From NCBI GenBank assembly GCA_009746045.1, contig RPFO01001985.1:1-64000 (forward strand): a stretch of 64,000 bases of DNA, read 5' to 3'. Below are positions 34,032-45,429 of this stretch, in pieces. The stretch is from Mesostigma viride (Eukaryota > Streptophyta > Mesostigmatophyceae > Mesostigmatales > Mesostigmataceae). The position numbers were made by a program, and so were the translations under genes. Each line of letters starts with the position of its first letter. Position 1 is the first letter of the stretch. The notes under the pieces are model-generated. The model was not told the origin of the DNA and did not search any database. It saw nothing but the letters and a program-made list of their open reading frames with translations.

Positions 34032-34352
34032 GCACATTAATTAAGTATATAATTAAACTCGTGCTTCCACTGGGGAGTCACGGAGCATTAACCCGGATGG
34101 ATGGATGGATGGATGGAGGGAGGGAGGGAGGGAGGGTTTAGGCTGGATGGAGGGAGGGAGGGAGGGAGGGAGGGAGGGAGGGAGCTAGGGTTTAGGGTGG
34201 ATGGATGGAGGGAGGGAGGGATGGAGGGAGGGAGGGAGGGAGGGAGGGAGGGAGGGAGGGAGGGAGGGAGGGAGGGAGGGAGGGAGGGAGGGAGGGAGGG
34301 AGGGAGGGAGGGAGGGAGGGGTGCACGCAATCCTACCGGTCAAAGCGATCTA
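34032..34352 (+). repeat. hairpin plus (TTAA)n tail element, copy d, with (GGGA)n expansion
   Basis: ATAATTAAACTCGTGCTTCC and ACTGGGGAGTCACGGAGCAT make the left end; GTGCACGCAATCCTACCGGT makes the right. In between lie about 220 bp of GGAT then GGGA units, broken twice by TTTAGG-TGGATGG. The expansion sits at the spot that holds only three units in copy b. Confidence 0.85.
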
Positions 34353-34715
34353 CAAAACAGTTCTATGTTCTCTTTGTGATGGTCGCGACCCTAGGGGTGT
34401 TGGTTGGCATGCCGCCCTCGTGTGAAAACACGTTCCTTCCCCACTGCATGGGGCTTGTTGGCCTCTATGACCTGCACAGTCACGTGTCTATTAATTAATA
34501 AATAATTTCATGACCATGGGCCCACTTGGCCATGTCCATCATCTTTTTCCAAATCACTTAAAGAGGACTAGCACCCCCATGCATGTCCTCTGCACATGCG
34601 GAGACGCCAATTCATCAGTTTAAATTTTGTATTCAACTCGTGACACGCCAATTAATTAATAAGCTAGTTAATGAATTACGAACTGTTGTGCACATTAATT
34701 AATTAATTAATTAAT

Positions 34716-34765
34716 AGACACGTGCTCCGTTACTCCGCGACGCGAGCACGCGTTTAATTAATTAA
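34716..34765 (-). repeat. hairpin plus (TTAA)n tail element, copy e (inverted to copy f)
   Basis: CTCCGCGACGCGAGCACGCG followed by TTTAATTAATTAAT is the reverse complement of the left end of copy f, 30 bp away. The two tails face each other across an AT-rich centre (34766-34794). Confidence 0.75.
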
Positions 34766-34789
34766 TCAATTTGCTGCTGGAATACATTA

Positions 34790-34891
34790 ATGAATTATAT
34801 AATTAAACTCGTGCTCGCGTCGCGGAGTCACGGAGCATTAACCCCGATGGATGGATGGATGGATGGATGGATGGATGGATGGCTGGCTGGA

Positions 34892-34922
<31 letters not shown>

Positions 34923-35375
34923 ATGGATGGATGGATGGATGGATGGATGGATGGATGGATGGATGGATGGATGGATGGATGGATGGATGGATGGATGGAT
35001 GGCTGGCTGGCTGGCTGGCTGGCTGGATGGATGGATGGATGGATGGAGGGAGGGAGGGAGGGGGAGGGATGGATGGATGGATGGATGGATGGATGGATGG
35101 ATGGATGGATGGATGGATGGATGGATGGATGGATGGATGGATGGATGGATGGATGGATGGATGGATGGATGGATGGATGGATGGAGGGAGGGAGGGAGGG
35201 AGGGAGGGATGGATGGATGGATGGATGGATGGATGGATGGATGGATGGATGGATGGATGGATGGATGGATGGATGGATGGATGGATGGAGGGAGGGAGGG
35301 AGGGAGGGAGGGAGGGAGGGATGGATGGATGGATGGATGGATGGGGACACGCAATCCTACCGGTCAAAGCTATCT
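34790..35375 (+). repeat. hairpin plus (TTAA)n tail element, copy f, with 500-bp (GATG)n expansion
   Basis: The left end is AATTAAACTCGTGCTCGCGT with CGCGGAGTCACGGAGC. Then about 500 bp of GGAT, GGCT and GGGA units (34848-35342), then GGGGACACGCAATCCTACCG. Unit types are in blocks, which suggests slippage from several seeds. Any long frame here is a composition artefact. Confidence 0.9.
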
Positions 35376-36339
35376 ACAACATGAAGCCAACACTGTTGTA
35401 TCCTAGCTCTCTACCCTAGGGGTCCTGTCTAGCGTGCTTCCTGGAATACATGGAGGTGCATGTGCACTTGGGCACCCAGATCGAGTAGGTGGCAGTTTAC
35501 ACCCATCACCAACAGGTTGTATCACATAATGTAGTAAAAACACTATTAACTGGGACATGGACGCATGGTGATCCAACGCCATATTTGAAGTGAGACAACT
35601 AATATGCCCCTAGTCAGCTGCACATGTGTTACATGATTTCATGTTATTAATTCCAATATTTGTAACACGTACGTTTCGAACATAACAAATTAATTCATGG
35701 AATAGTATCGTGTGGCTGTTGTGGGTACGTCACGGACAACTTCTTTTCCCCAACAAAGATAGTGGATGTCTCCCCAAGACGTCAATATGTACATGTAGGT
35801 CCACTACTATATAGCCTAAAAACAGCGGCCCAGACTTAATTAGTAACTCGCTCCTGCTGGGGCCCTCGTGGATCAAAATAACCCTAAGAATTATAGTTGT
35901 CTCACTTAATATACTGCTAGCTACCATGATATCCTTGATGGCTATACACAACAACAGGGGAACTGATACAACCGTCCTTCTTTCAGTATAAAGGATCTAG
36001 TCAGGTCACAGTTGCCATCTGAAATGCTCAGTAGCACCGCCTGGCATCTATACAGTGTGGGTGCAATATATTTAAAACAGTCCCAAGGTCAGCAGATGCA
36101 TAGGGGATGCAATCACACCAGGCTGTCTCCTTTACACCATGCAGGGTCATCCTTACCCTGGGTAGTAAAACATATTATCATGGGCGTGGAGCCTTCTTGA
36201 CAAAGCTGCATGGGCATTAATGCAATGTGTGCAACAAGTGTGCTCGATCCATGTGGGCCTTGTTCATCATGCATTCGTCCAGGAATACATCTCTCACTCC
36301 ATACATGTGTCCAGGATTCAAGTTTTGTACCTATGCTCC

Positions 36340-36465
36340 TGTCAGGCCATTAATTAATTAATTAATTAATTAGGAACATAACTCCGTTGGGAGTATATGT
36401 AGCACATAGCCCTGAGAAGGGGCATATGAGCCTATAATACATTCTAAGCTACTTCCTGCAAGGGT
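36340..36465 (+). repeat. GGAACAT-CTCCGTTGGGAG tail element, copy 2
   Basis: 24 or more bases of TTAATTAA, then TAGGAACATAACTCCGTTGG, GAGTATATGTAGCACATAGC, CCTGAGAAGGGGCATATGAG and a diverging end. It shares the core CTCC-GTTGG-GGAG hairpin and GAGCA/AGCACATA word order with the GATG family, so the two are probably related. Confidence 0.75.
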
Positions 36466-36907
36466 GGGAATGTAAACAACACTTGCTCTAGGTGCACCAG
36501 GGCACCCGCACCCTCATGGTCTATCACGCTATGCCCGGGTAAGGGGGGAGCATGCCTGTGAGGGGGAAGATCATCATGGCTATACAGGAGCTATGGCATG
36601 GCTTCTCAGCAGGGAGTGACTCCCTGCATGGGCACAACATTACTAAATAAGGCTAGGCATCGTCTGGAGTGTGGCTCATCATAGGCACACATGTACATGA
36701 TGAAATAAAGCGCGTGGCTTAGCTGGGATAGGGCCTCTAGGAGGCGTATACATGTACATGGCCACGGTCTATCTATTCTACACTACTACTGCTGTATTCC
36801 CCTAAGCTGGGGCGCCTGGAGTGTCAGGCCATGACAGGATGAAACTGGAGCTGCAGCTATTGAGACAAAGCCGGGAAGCCCAGGATACATGCGTGCATGG
36901 TGAACAC

Positions 36908-39900
36908 CTAAACAGGGTGTGCCTCAGCCACAATATACATGCAGGCTAGCGTGTCCTTGGCCCTGTCGCCAATTGCACCTTCCAAGGGCACGGTGTTCCT
37001 GGGGTGAACAAAACTGTCCACTTCACGCCACGCCGCGGCCCTGCCAGCGCGCCGTAGGAGCTGCCAGTGCTTCTCCGCTTTATACACGAGGACGGCGCAG
37101 AGCCACGCAGTCACCTCGTACCTTTTACGCTCTTCGCCCCCCACCGTGATGCGTACCACGATCTCTTCCGGCAGTTGGTGCGCAGTCTTTGCCGGCAGAG
37201 TCTCCATGAAGAAGTCCATGACCGGGATCATGGAGGGGACAGTCTTGAAGACTCGTACAGGGGGTTCATGGAAACCCGCGCACCCAGGGGTGCACAACGT
37301 GTTACCGTTGGTGCCGCACCCTTGGGTCAGCGCCATCTGGATGGCCTCGGCGATGGAGTGTCCACCATGGCGTCGCGATGGCGTGCACTTCATGTGGCAG
37401 TCGATAGGAAGCTTCACGAGCAGCTCCTCCGTGGGGCGACATGTGTGGCCTACTTCGCGGAGGTCGCACCCCTGCAGATGCCACATCACAGTCGTCAAGC
37501 AGCGCCCAGCACCCAGGAATTTGCCCACCGGCTTCTGCAATGCATCAGCGCATCCTTTGTGCACCCTCTTCTGCCACCGCTCGTAATTCTTGCGCGGCTC
37601 TGTATCGATAGCGATAAACCACCGGATGATGCACGTGCCCAGCTCGCATCGCTGGGGGTCATGGGCGCGACCCCTCGCTCGACCCGTGAGAAGCTGTGCT
37701 AGCCCGACCCCGCCACCAGACACCACCGCAGCTCCCGCGTTGGCAAACTCGATGGCAGCGTCTGGGGCACAGCTGTTATCCCCCCATTTCCCCGTGTGCT
37801 CCCGGCCAGCCTTCACCCTGTGCTCACCGTGCTTTCTCAACAGTTCCGCACTCTCCGTGCAGTGCCTGCAGTCCTCGTCGGGACCAGGACACTCTGCCGG
37901 AAATGCCGGGTCAGTGGTGCGATCGATCTCCACAGGGCTGGCAGTCCCTGCATCATCATCATCCCCAGCAAGGTCGACGGGAAGATCGGCGCAGTCTCCC
38001 GCCTTCACCCCCGCTGCCTTCTCACTCGACTGTGGCCCTGTCCCTGCATCATCATCATCCAGAGCAAGGTCGAGGGGAAGATCGGCGCAGTCTCCCGCCT
38101 TCACCCCCGCTGCCTTCTCACTCGACTCTGGCCCTGGCGGCTTCCCCACCGTCCCCTCTGCCGCCGCACTCGCCTGAGGATCGACCACCACCAGTACCTT
38201 CATCGCCGCCTCCGCTCTCTGCCTCGCACCACGCTTCCCCTTCTGCAGCGCCTCCGCCTTCCCCCCCGTCTCCCCCTCCGCCGCCATCCTCTCTGGAACT
38301 TCCTCGTCACCCCCCGTACCCGCCGCCTCCGCCTTGCCCCCCGTCCCCACCTCCACACCCCTCGAGTCTGGATCTCCGTCCTTCCCCCCCGTGTTCGACG
38401 TCTCCGCAGCCTGCTGTGCAGCCCGCCTCCTCCTCGTCTGCGGCCCTGGCGACGCCACTACCTCCTTCGCCGCCGGCGTCGATGCCTGACTTTCAGCCAC
38501 CTTCCTCTTCCTCTTTTTTGGCTTCCCAATGACCGTGCCGCGGTCCTCCTCATCGGTGGAGGACCCTAACTCAACCACCTCCACGTACCCCCTCCCCGCC
38601 GCCTCCGCCTTCCCCCCGGCCCCACCTCCGCATGCCTCGAGTCTGGAACGCCCTCCCCCACCCCCCTCCCCGCCGCCTCCGCCTTCCCCCCCGTGTCCCC
38701 CTCCGTCGCCATCGTCTCGGGAACGACCTCCTCCACCCCCCTCCCCGCCGCCTCCGCCTTCCCCCCCGTGTCCCCCTCCGCCGCCATCGTCTCGGGAACG
38801 ACCTCCTCCACCCCCCTCCCCGCCGCCTCCGCCTTCCCCCCCGTGTCCCCCTCCGCCGCCATCGTCTCTGGAACGACCTCCTCCACCCCCCTCCCCGCCG
38901 CCTCCGCCTTCCTCCCCGCCGCATCCGCCACCGGCCCCACCTCCGCACCCCTCGTCTCTGGAACTCCCTCGTCCCCCCCGTCCCCGCCGCCTCCGCCTTC
39001 CTCCCCGCCTCCGCCCCCGTCTCCCCCTCCTCCGCCATCGTCTCTAGAACTCCCTCGTCCCCCCCGTCCCCGCCGCCTCCGCCTTCCTCCCCGCCTCCGG
39101 CCCCGTCTCCCCCTCCTCCGCCATCGTCTCTGGAACTCCCTCCTCCACCCCCCTCCCCGCCACCTCCGCCTCCGCCCCCGGCCTCTGTGCCGCCCTCCCC
39201 GGCTGCCCTGTGGCCTGCTTCTTCGTCAGTCTCCCTGCCGTTGCCAGGCCCTCGCGGGGCTGCCCTGTGGCCCGCTTCTTCGGCAGTCCCCCTGCCGTTG
39301 CCAGGCCCTCGCGGGGCTGCCCTGTGGCCCGCTTCTTCGGCAGTCCCCCTGCCGTTGCCAGGCCCTCGCGGGGCTGCCCTGTGGCCCGCTTCTTCGGCAG
39401 TCTCCCTTCCGTTGCCAGGCCCTCGCGGAGCGGCCCAGTGGTCGCATGTCCTGGCTGCCCAAGTGGAGCCGTTACTCCATGCATGTGGATGCCTCCCAGC
39501 TGCATGTTCCCACAGAATAAAGTAAAACAAGGAGTCTAGGGGAAAGGTGTAAGGACCCCGGCAAAAAGGATGCGTATTCTCTTCCATTACACCCATCCAT
39601 GCATGCCAGCACCCCATTACACCCATCCACGCATGCCAGCACCCCATTACACCCATCCATGCATGCCAGCACCCCATTACAACCATCCATGCATGCCAGC
39701 ACCCCATTACACCCATCCATGCATGCCAGCACCCCATTACAACCATCCATGCATGCCAGCACCCCATGACACCCATCCATGCATGCCAGCACCCCATTAC
39801 ACCCATCCACGCATGCCAGCACCCCATTACACCCATCCACGCATGCCAGCACCCCATTACACCCATCCACGCATGCCAGCACCCCATTACAACCATCCAT

Positions 39901-41891
39901 GCATGCCAGCACCCCATGACACCCATCCATGCATGCCAGCACCCCATTACACCCATCCACGCATGCCAGCACCCCATTACACCCATCCACGCATGCCAGC
40001 ACCCCATTACACCCATCCACGCATGCCAGCACCCCATTACAACCATCCATGCATGCCAGCACCCCATTACACCCATCCATGCATGCCAGCACCCCATTAC
40101 AACCATCCATGCATGCCAGCACCCCATTACACCCATCCATGCATGCCAGCACCCCATTACAACCATCCACGCATGCCAGCACCCCATTACACCCATCCAC
40201 GCATGCCAGCACCCCATTACACCCATCCACGCATGCCAGCACCCCATTACACCCATCCACGCATGCCAGCACCCCATTACACCCATCCATGCATGCCAGC
40301 ACCCCATTACACCCACATTCTTTCCGTCCTGTTGCCCATACCATCTGGCTGTCCTCCTACTCAATTCCAATTCTCTGCCCCCCCCCCCCCCCCCTGGACA
40401 CGTCTCCTTGCACATGTAACTTTGGCTTCCCCTCCCATCTGTTTGATTCTACATCTCTTCAGCATCTTGTCCGATGCCGCCCCCCTCACCCCTCTCGTGC
40501 CACAGATTCAGTGCTGAGAGAAAGCGGGTTACGCATTGAGTCATTCATGCAGTATCAGCAAAGAGGACAGCCGATATTCGCATGTGCTGTGCCTAACATT
40601 ACATCCACCAGCAGGGAGAGAAAGCACAGGCCACATTTTGCTGTCACATATGAATAAGTAATCAACGCGCTGTTCCCATATGCAAATAAAGATTGTCGTC
40701 AACATGTTGCATGCAACAAGCAATCACACAGTCGCCTACCTGAGCAGACAGTGCCATGTGTGCCAGCATGCGCGGCCCGAAGGAGCCCTCCCCCGCAGTA
40801 ACCAACGCAGCCGCCACGTGGGGCAACGACGCCACTGCGCGGTTGCAGATCATCTGACACAACGCCGCGGCGTCCAGGACAAGTGCATCCCCCGGTGTTC
40901 CCGACAACCCTTCTCCAGGTACAGCTGCCGCCTGCGAGCACGCACCCACTGGGTCCTGCATCTCCTTCAGACACTTGCCGCTCCAATAACGGACCGCCCG
41001 CGTTAGTTGCCTCCTCTGCACACATGTCAAGGATATGCACAAATCAGCACAGCAACGGTTTACAGCAACAACACATGAGAAGAACAGTCCACACATGTCC
41101 AGCATTGCCGTTCATGCTTCCTCTAACTTCGTAGTAGTATACAAACATCCATGTACACGTGCAGCACATGAAGAAGCAAAGGGGAACTCACCGCAACCAA
41201 ATACGGTGACTCCTTCCCATTCTTCTTCTTCTTCTTCTCACCGCTGACCGCCTGCGCAACCTCTTCCTCGCCCTCATCACTCTCCTCGGTCCCCTTCTTC
41301 TTCTTCTCACCGCTGACCGCCTGCGCAACCTCTTCCTCGCCCTCATCACTCTCCTCGGTCCCCGCCACCTCTCCGGGCTTCTCCATGGCCTCATTACCAG
41401 CTGTGACATGCTTACAAAAAGTAGCCCGACGGCCCTGCAATGCGTCAAGCATGTACTTTGATACCGCCAGTCTCTCCCAGTTGGATGTGCTCTGACACCC
41501 TTTGGACGCTTGATCGAATTGCTCGGGCAGCTTATACTGTTGCGCCTGCGGTGCAAGGGCAGAGACGCACAGCGAGACACACGCAGGCAACCGCTCGACA
41601 AACCCAGGACCGTTCAGTTATGATGGTCACGCGCCATCATTAGCACTGCGATCAAAGACAGTCAGTAACCATCGATGTATTGGTCGGCAGCACCCCGCGA
41701 CCCGACACGGTGCTTCCAACGGGACATTGTTACCCATCAGATACATATACCCGCCGATGAATCACAAGCAAGACTACAATGTGAATACTCATGAAGGAAC
41801 TTACCACCACGTGGAAATTGCTGCGCGCATATTCCATCGCGGATACATACTGTTGTGACTCCCAAACGGATCGACAATCTTTAGCGGCCAT
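36908..41891 (-). CDS. gene B: four-exon USP-like cysteine peptidase, paralogue of A
   Basis: Exons on the minus strand are 41891-41805 (29 codons), 41545-41192, 41015-40740 and about 39454-36908 (39499 is also in frame). The three introns are phase 0 with GTAAGT, GTGAGT and GTAGGC donors and CAG acceptors. Exon 4 opens with four 19-residue repeats (ATGQPREGLATAG, L-P-K-K-R), then EEGETGxKAEAAG repeats, a basic stretch KPKKRKRK (possible nuclear signal) and a C-terminal domain. There WGDNSCAPDAAIEF (Cys codon 37770-37768) resembles the USP Cys box, and YEVTAWL with AEKHWQLL (His codon 37069-37067) and WREVDSF resembles the His box. So B may be an active deubiquitinase where A is not. Two frame breaks at 38.9-39.05 kb fall in G runs and may be sequence errors. 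It is divergent from gene G. Confidence 0.7.
39590..40312. repeat. 30-bp minisatellite inside intron 3 of gene B
   Basis: About 24 copies of a 30-bp unit (ACCCATCCATGCATGCCAGC then ACCCCATTAC) with two recurring variant sites (CCAT/CCAC and ACCC/AACC). Because 30 is divisible by 3, all six frames stay open and give long false ORFs. It lies within the 1285-bp third intron. Confidence 0.95.
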
Positions 41892-42757
41892 TGCTACGGT
41901 TGCGTACTGCCTGCAAGGTAATTACCGTTAACGTGATCCAATAATTACCTCAGGCTCACGTGATCGGGGGGACAGATGTTGATACCTCATTACCTCTGCC
42001 TGTACTGCTGTCACTGCACTGTACAACCATGCATTTGCGTGCCACTACCTAAATACATCATACACGATGCATCTTACAATTGCCAGCATGGCACCCGATC
42101 GATCGAGTGCGTGTACCACCTGTACGGTATTTGTGTACCACCCCGCTCCTTCCCACGGCAGGTACGCAGCGACTCGCTGTGGTCCTGGCTGCAGTTGTGT
42201 ACCACCTGTACGGTTTTTGTGTACCACCTCCCTCCTTCCCACGGCAGGTACGCAGCGACTCGCTGTGGTCCTGGCTGCAGTTGTGTACCACCTGTACGGT
42301 ATTTGTGTACCACCCCGCTCCTTCCCACGGCAGGTACGCAGCGACTCGCTGTTGTCCTGGCTGCAGTTGTGTACCACCTGTACGGTATTTGTGTACCACC
42401 CCGCTCCTTCCCACGGCAGGTACGCAGCGACTCGCTGTTGTCCTGGCTGCAGTTGTGTACCACCTGTACGGTATTTGTGTACCACCCCGCTCCTTCCCAC
42501 GGCAGGTACGCAGCGACTCGCTGTTGTCCTGGCTGCAGTTGTGTACCACCTGTACGGTATTTGTGTACCACCCCCCTCGATCCTTCTGGCGGCAGGCACG
42601 CAGCGACCCGCTGTTGTCCTGGCAGCTCGTAAATTAATAATGTCAATGTTGTCCTCAAGGTTGGTATAGCTGTCGCTGCACGGCGGAAGTCCTCCCGATC
42701 GATACAGCCTTTACATATTATCGGTTGCTTTTGAACCCTGTTGTTCTTTGCCGGTCT
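41892..42757. promoter_or_regulatory. divergent spacer between genes B and G
   Basis: 866 bp separate the start codons. The 86-bp array fills 42110-42612, leaving 219 bp on the B side and 146 bp on the G side. The G side has GGTTGGTATAGC about 100 bp before the ATG, comparable in place to GGTATAAGCC before gene E. Shared bidirectional promoter function is inferred. Confidence 0.5.
42110..42612 (-). repeat. 86-bp tandem array 2 (B/G spacer)
   Basis: Same unit as the array at 31.3 kb but on the opposite strand (TTGTGTACCACCTGTACGGT; CGCAGCGACTCGCTG starts at 42165 and 42251, step 86). Nearly six copies; the last is diverged (GATCCTTCTGGCGGCAGGCA). Confidence 0.95.
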
Positions 42758-43774
42758 ATGATGGATTCCGTAGTAATGTTGGAATCCGACTTGGCAAGTG
42801 AGCAGGAAGTCGCCAAGGCGTGCAAAGCCATGAAGAAGATGCAAGCCAACATCATGAAGGCAAACAGGTGGCGCGACATCGACCAGAAAGCTGCTATCAA
42901 GAGGGCTGGTGGATTGCTGGCATATAGGAAGCAGCAGGCGGAAAGGCAAAAAGCAAGGCGGGAGGCGGCCAAGAAGGTTCCTGCCAAGAAAAAAACGCCC
43001 GCCGCATTGAAAGCCGAAGAGAACCACCGTGTGGGCAACCGGAAGAATGCCGGGGAAAAGGCGATTGAAAACGTGGCATTGCGTGAGAGGAACATTGCCG
43101 AAACCCCTTTACAAAAGAAGTGTGCGGCGGATATCAGGGAGAGGGGATACACTGTCATACGAGGCATCGTAAGCGAGGAAGTACGCGTGCAGATGCTGAA
43201 TGCTGCGCAAGACATGCCGGATACTAAATTTGACAGAATTTTTCGGAAGTACAACGAGAACACCAAGACGTTTTCATTCCCTCCAAAGCAACGTAGCCAA
43301 GCCCTTATCGACGAAGACAGCCCGTTTGGGAAGCTCGTCTTGGGATTGGCGGTCAAGATCCTGCATGCTGCGCTGGACATGTCCTACGTGCCTAAGCCAC
43401 GTGAGTTGCTGGTGCTCCGAAGCCTGGCTAACTGCAAAGAACAAGGGCCCCATTCCGATCTTACACGTGAAGTTTTGGCATGGGAGGTATACTTCCCAGT
43501 AAGTTGCATCATCGCTGTACAACCCGACACACGTTGGGTTTCGTACGACAATAGTATCCGCCATTATAGGAAGAGGGACATCTCCAAGAGGGGGGAGGGA
43601 AAAACTGAGGTGATGCTCAATCCTGGTGATGTTGTTTTATGGCATGGAGCACATGTGCATGCTGGTGCCGCGTACCAGGTGGAAAATCGCCGCATTTTTT
43701 TCAAGGGCATCAGCACGGCAAGGCGACTGGGCAACCAGGGTCTCGCAGATAGCGTTTGCCCAGTGATTGTGTAA
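42758..43774 (+). CDS. gene G: 2-oxoglutarate/Fe(II)-dependent dioxygenase
   Basis: 338 residues from ATG 42758. Residues 1-125 are Lys/Ala/Glu-rich and helical (DNA- or RNA-binding possible). The double-stranded beta-helix follows, with H232-S-D234 in GPHSDLTRE and a distal block [17 protein letters not shown] with the second His at 301 (or 299) and R311/R312 for 2-oxoglutarate. All three metal ligands and the Arg are there, so catalysis is likely. Such enzymes hydroxylate protein, lipid or nucleic-acid bases. The neighbouring transposase recalls TET/JBP enzymes carried by KDZ transposons, but I cannot place it in that subfamily by eye. A microsatellite starts about six bases after the stop. 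Confidence 0.8.
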   Translation: MMDSVVMLESDLASEQEVAKACKAMKKMQANIMKANRWRDIDQKAAIKRAGGLLAYRKQQAERQKARREAAKKVPAKKKTPAALKAEENHRVGNRKNAGEKAIENVALRERNIAETPLQKKCAADIRERGYTVIRGIVSEEVRVQMLNAAQDMPDTKFDRIFRKYNENTKTFSFPPKQRSQALIDEDSPFGKLVLGLAVKILHAALDMSYVPKPRELLVLRSLANCKEQGPHSDLTREVLAWEVYFPVSCIIAVQPDTRWVSYDNSIRHYRKRDISKRGEGKTEVMLNPGDVVLWHGAHVHAGAAYQVENRRIFFKGISTARRLGNQGLADSVCPVIV

Positions 43775-43779
43775 GTAGT

Positions 43780-45394
43780 CCACCACCCACCCACCCACCC
43801 ACCCACCATCCATCCATCCACATCCATCCATCCCACCCACCCACCCACCCACCACCCACCCACCCACCCACCCACCCACCCACCCACCCACCCACCCACC
43901 CACCCACCCACCCTCCCTCCCTCCCTCCCTCCCTCCCTCCCTCCCTCCCTCCCTCCCTCCCTCCCTCCCTCCTCCCTCCCTCCCTCCCTCCTCCCTCCCT
44001 CCCTCCCTCCCTCCCTCCCTCCCTCCCTCCCTCCCTCCCCTCCCTCCCTCCCTCCCTCCCTCCCTCCCTCCCCCCTCCCTCCCTCCCTCCCTCCCTCCCT
44101 CCCTCCTCCCTCCCTCCTCCCTCCCTCCCTCCCTCCCTCCTCCCTCCTCCCTCCTCCCTCCCTCCCTCCCTCCCAGCCTCCCTCCCTCCCTTCCTCCCTC
44201 CCTCCCTCCCTCCCTCCCTCCCTCCCTCCATCCATCCATCCATCCATCCATCCATCCATCCATCCATCCATCCATCCCTCCCTCCCTCCCTCCCTCCCTC
44301 CATCCATCCTCCCTCCCTCCCTCCCTCCCTCCCTCCATCCATCCATCCATCCATCCATCCATCCATCCATCCATCCATCCATCCATCCATCCCTCCCTCC
44401 CTCCCTCCCTCCCTCCCTCCTCCATCCATCCATCCATCCATCCATCCATCCATCCATCCATCCATCCATCCATCCATCCCTCCCTCCCTCCCTCCCTCCC
44501 CCTCCCTCCCTCCCTCCCTCCATCCATCCATCCATCCATCCATCCATCCCCCTCCCTCCCTCCATCCATCCATCCATCCATCCATCCATCCATCCATCCA
44601 TCCATCCATCCATCCATCCATCCATCCATCCATCCATCCATCCATCCATCCATCCATCCATCCATCCATCCAGCCATCCAGCCAGCCATCCATCCATCCA
44701 TCCATCCATCCATCCATCCATCCATCCATCCATCCATCCATCCATCCATCCATCCATCCATCCATCCATCCATCCAGCCATCCATCCATCCATCCATCCA
44801 TCCATCCATCCATCCATCCATCCATCCATCCATCCATCCATCCATCCATCCAGCCAGCCATCCATCCATCCATCCATCCATCCATCCATCCATCCATCCA
44901 TCCATCCATCCATCCATCCATCCATCCATCCATCCATCCATCCATCCATCCATCCATCCATCCCTCCCTCCCTCCCTCCCTCCCTCCCTCCATCCATCCA
45001 TCCATCCATCCATCCATCCATCCATCCATCCATCCATCCCTCCCTCCCTCCCTCCCTCCCTCCCTCCCTCCCTCCATCCATCCATCCATCCATCCATCCC
45101 TCCCTCCCTCCCTCCATCCATCCATCCATCCATCCATCCATCCATCCATCCATCCATCCATCCATCCATCCATCCATCCATCCATCCATCCATCCATCCA
45201 TCCATCCATCCATCCATCCATCCATCCAGCCATCCAGCCAGCCAGCCATCCATCCATCCATCCATCCATCCATCCATCCATCCATCCATCCATCCATCCA
45301 TCCATCCATCCATCCATCCATCCATCCATCCATCCATCCATCCATCCATCCATCCATCCATCCATCCATCCATCCATCCATCCATCCATCCATG
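43780..45394. repeat. 1.6-kb tetranucleotide microsatellite (CCAC)n-(CCCT)n-(CCAT)n
   Basis: The tract runs CCAC units (43780-43912), CCTC units (43913-44228), then CCAT with CCAG and CCTC blocks to 45394. The right end (GGGAGCACGAGTTTA at 45401-45415) is the end of the hairpin/TTAA family, so this is its largest expanded copy, in inverted orientation. Frames over 500 codons here are artefacts. Confidence 0.95.
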
Positions 45395-45429
45395 AAGCAG
45401 AAAGGGAGCACGAGTTTAACCTTGCATGA

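Larger units (their letters stand above)
33850..36900. other. 3-kb repeat-rich region without a gene
   Basis: It consists of AT-rich DNA, TTAATTAA tracts, and two microsatellite-bearing elements listed separately. At 35400-36900 there is unique-looking DNA with only short frames. 36012-36200 and 35730-35954 give no recognisable protein. Confidence 0.5.

Noticed and set aside
34790-35375. Several 170-210 codon frames on both strands
   Set aside because: Same cause: GATG/GGGA microsatellite.
39472-40517. Repeat protein of 290-614 residues, or a CRISPR array
   Set aside because: A 30-bp minisatellite with no unique spacers, within an intron of gene B. All frames stay open because the period is a multiple of three.
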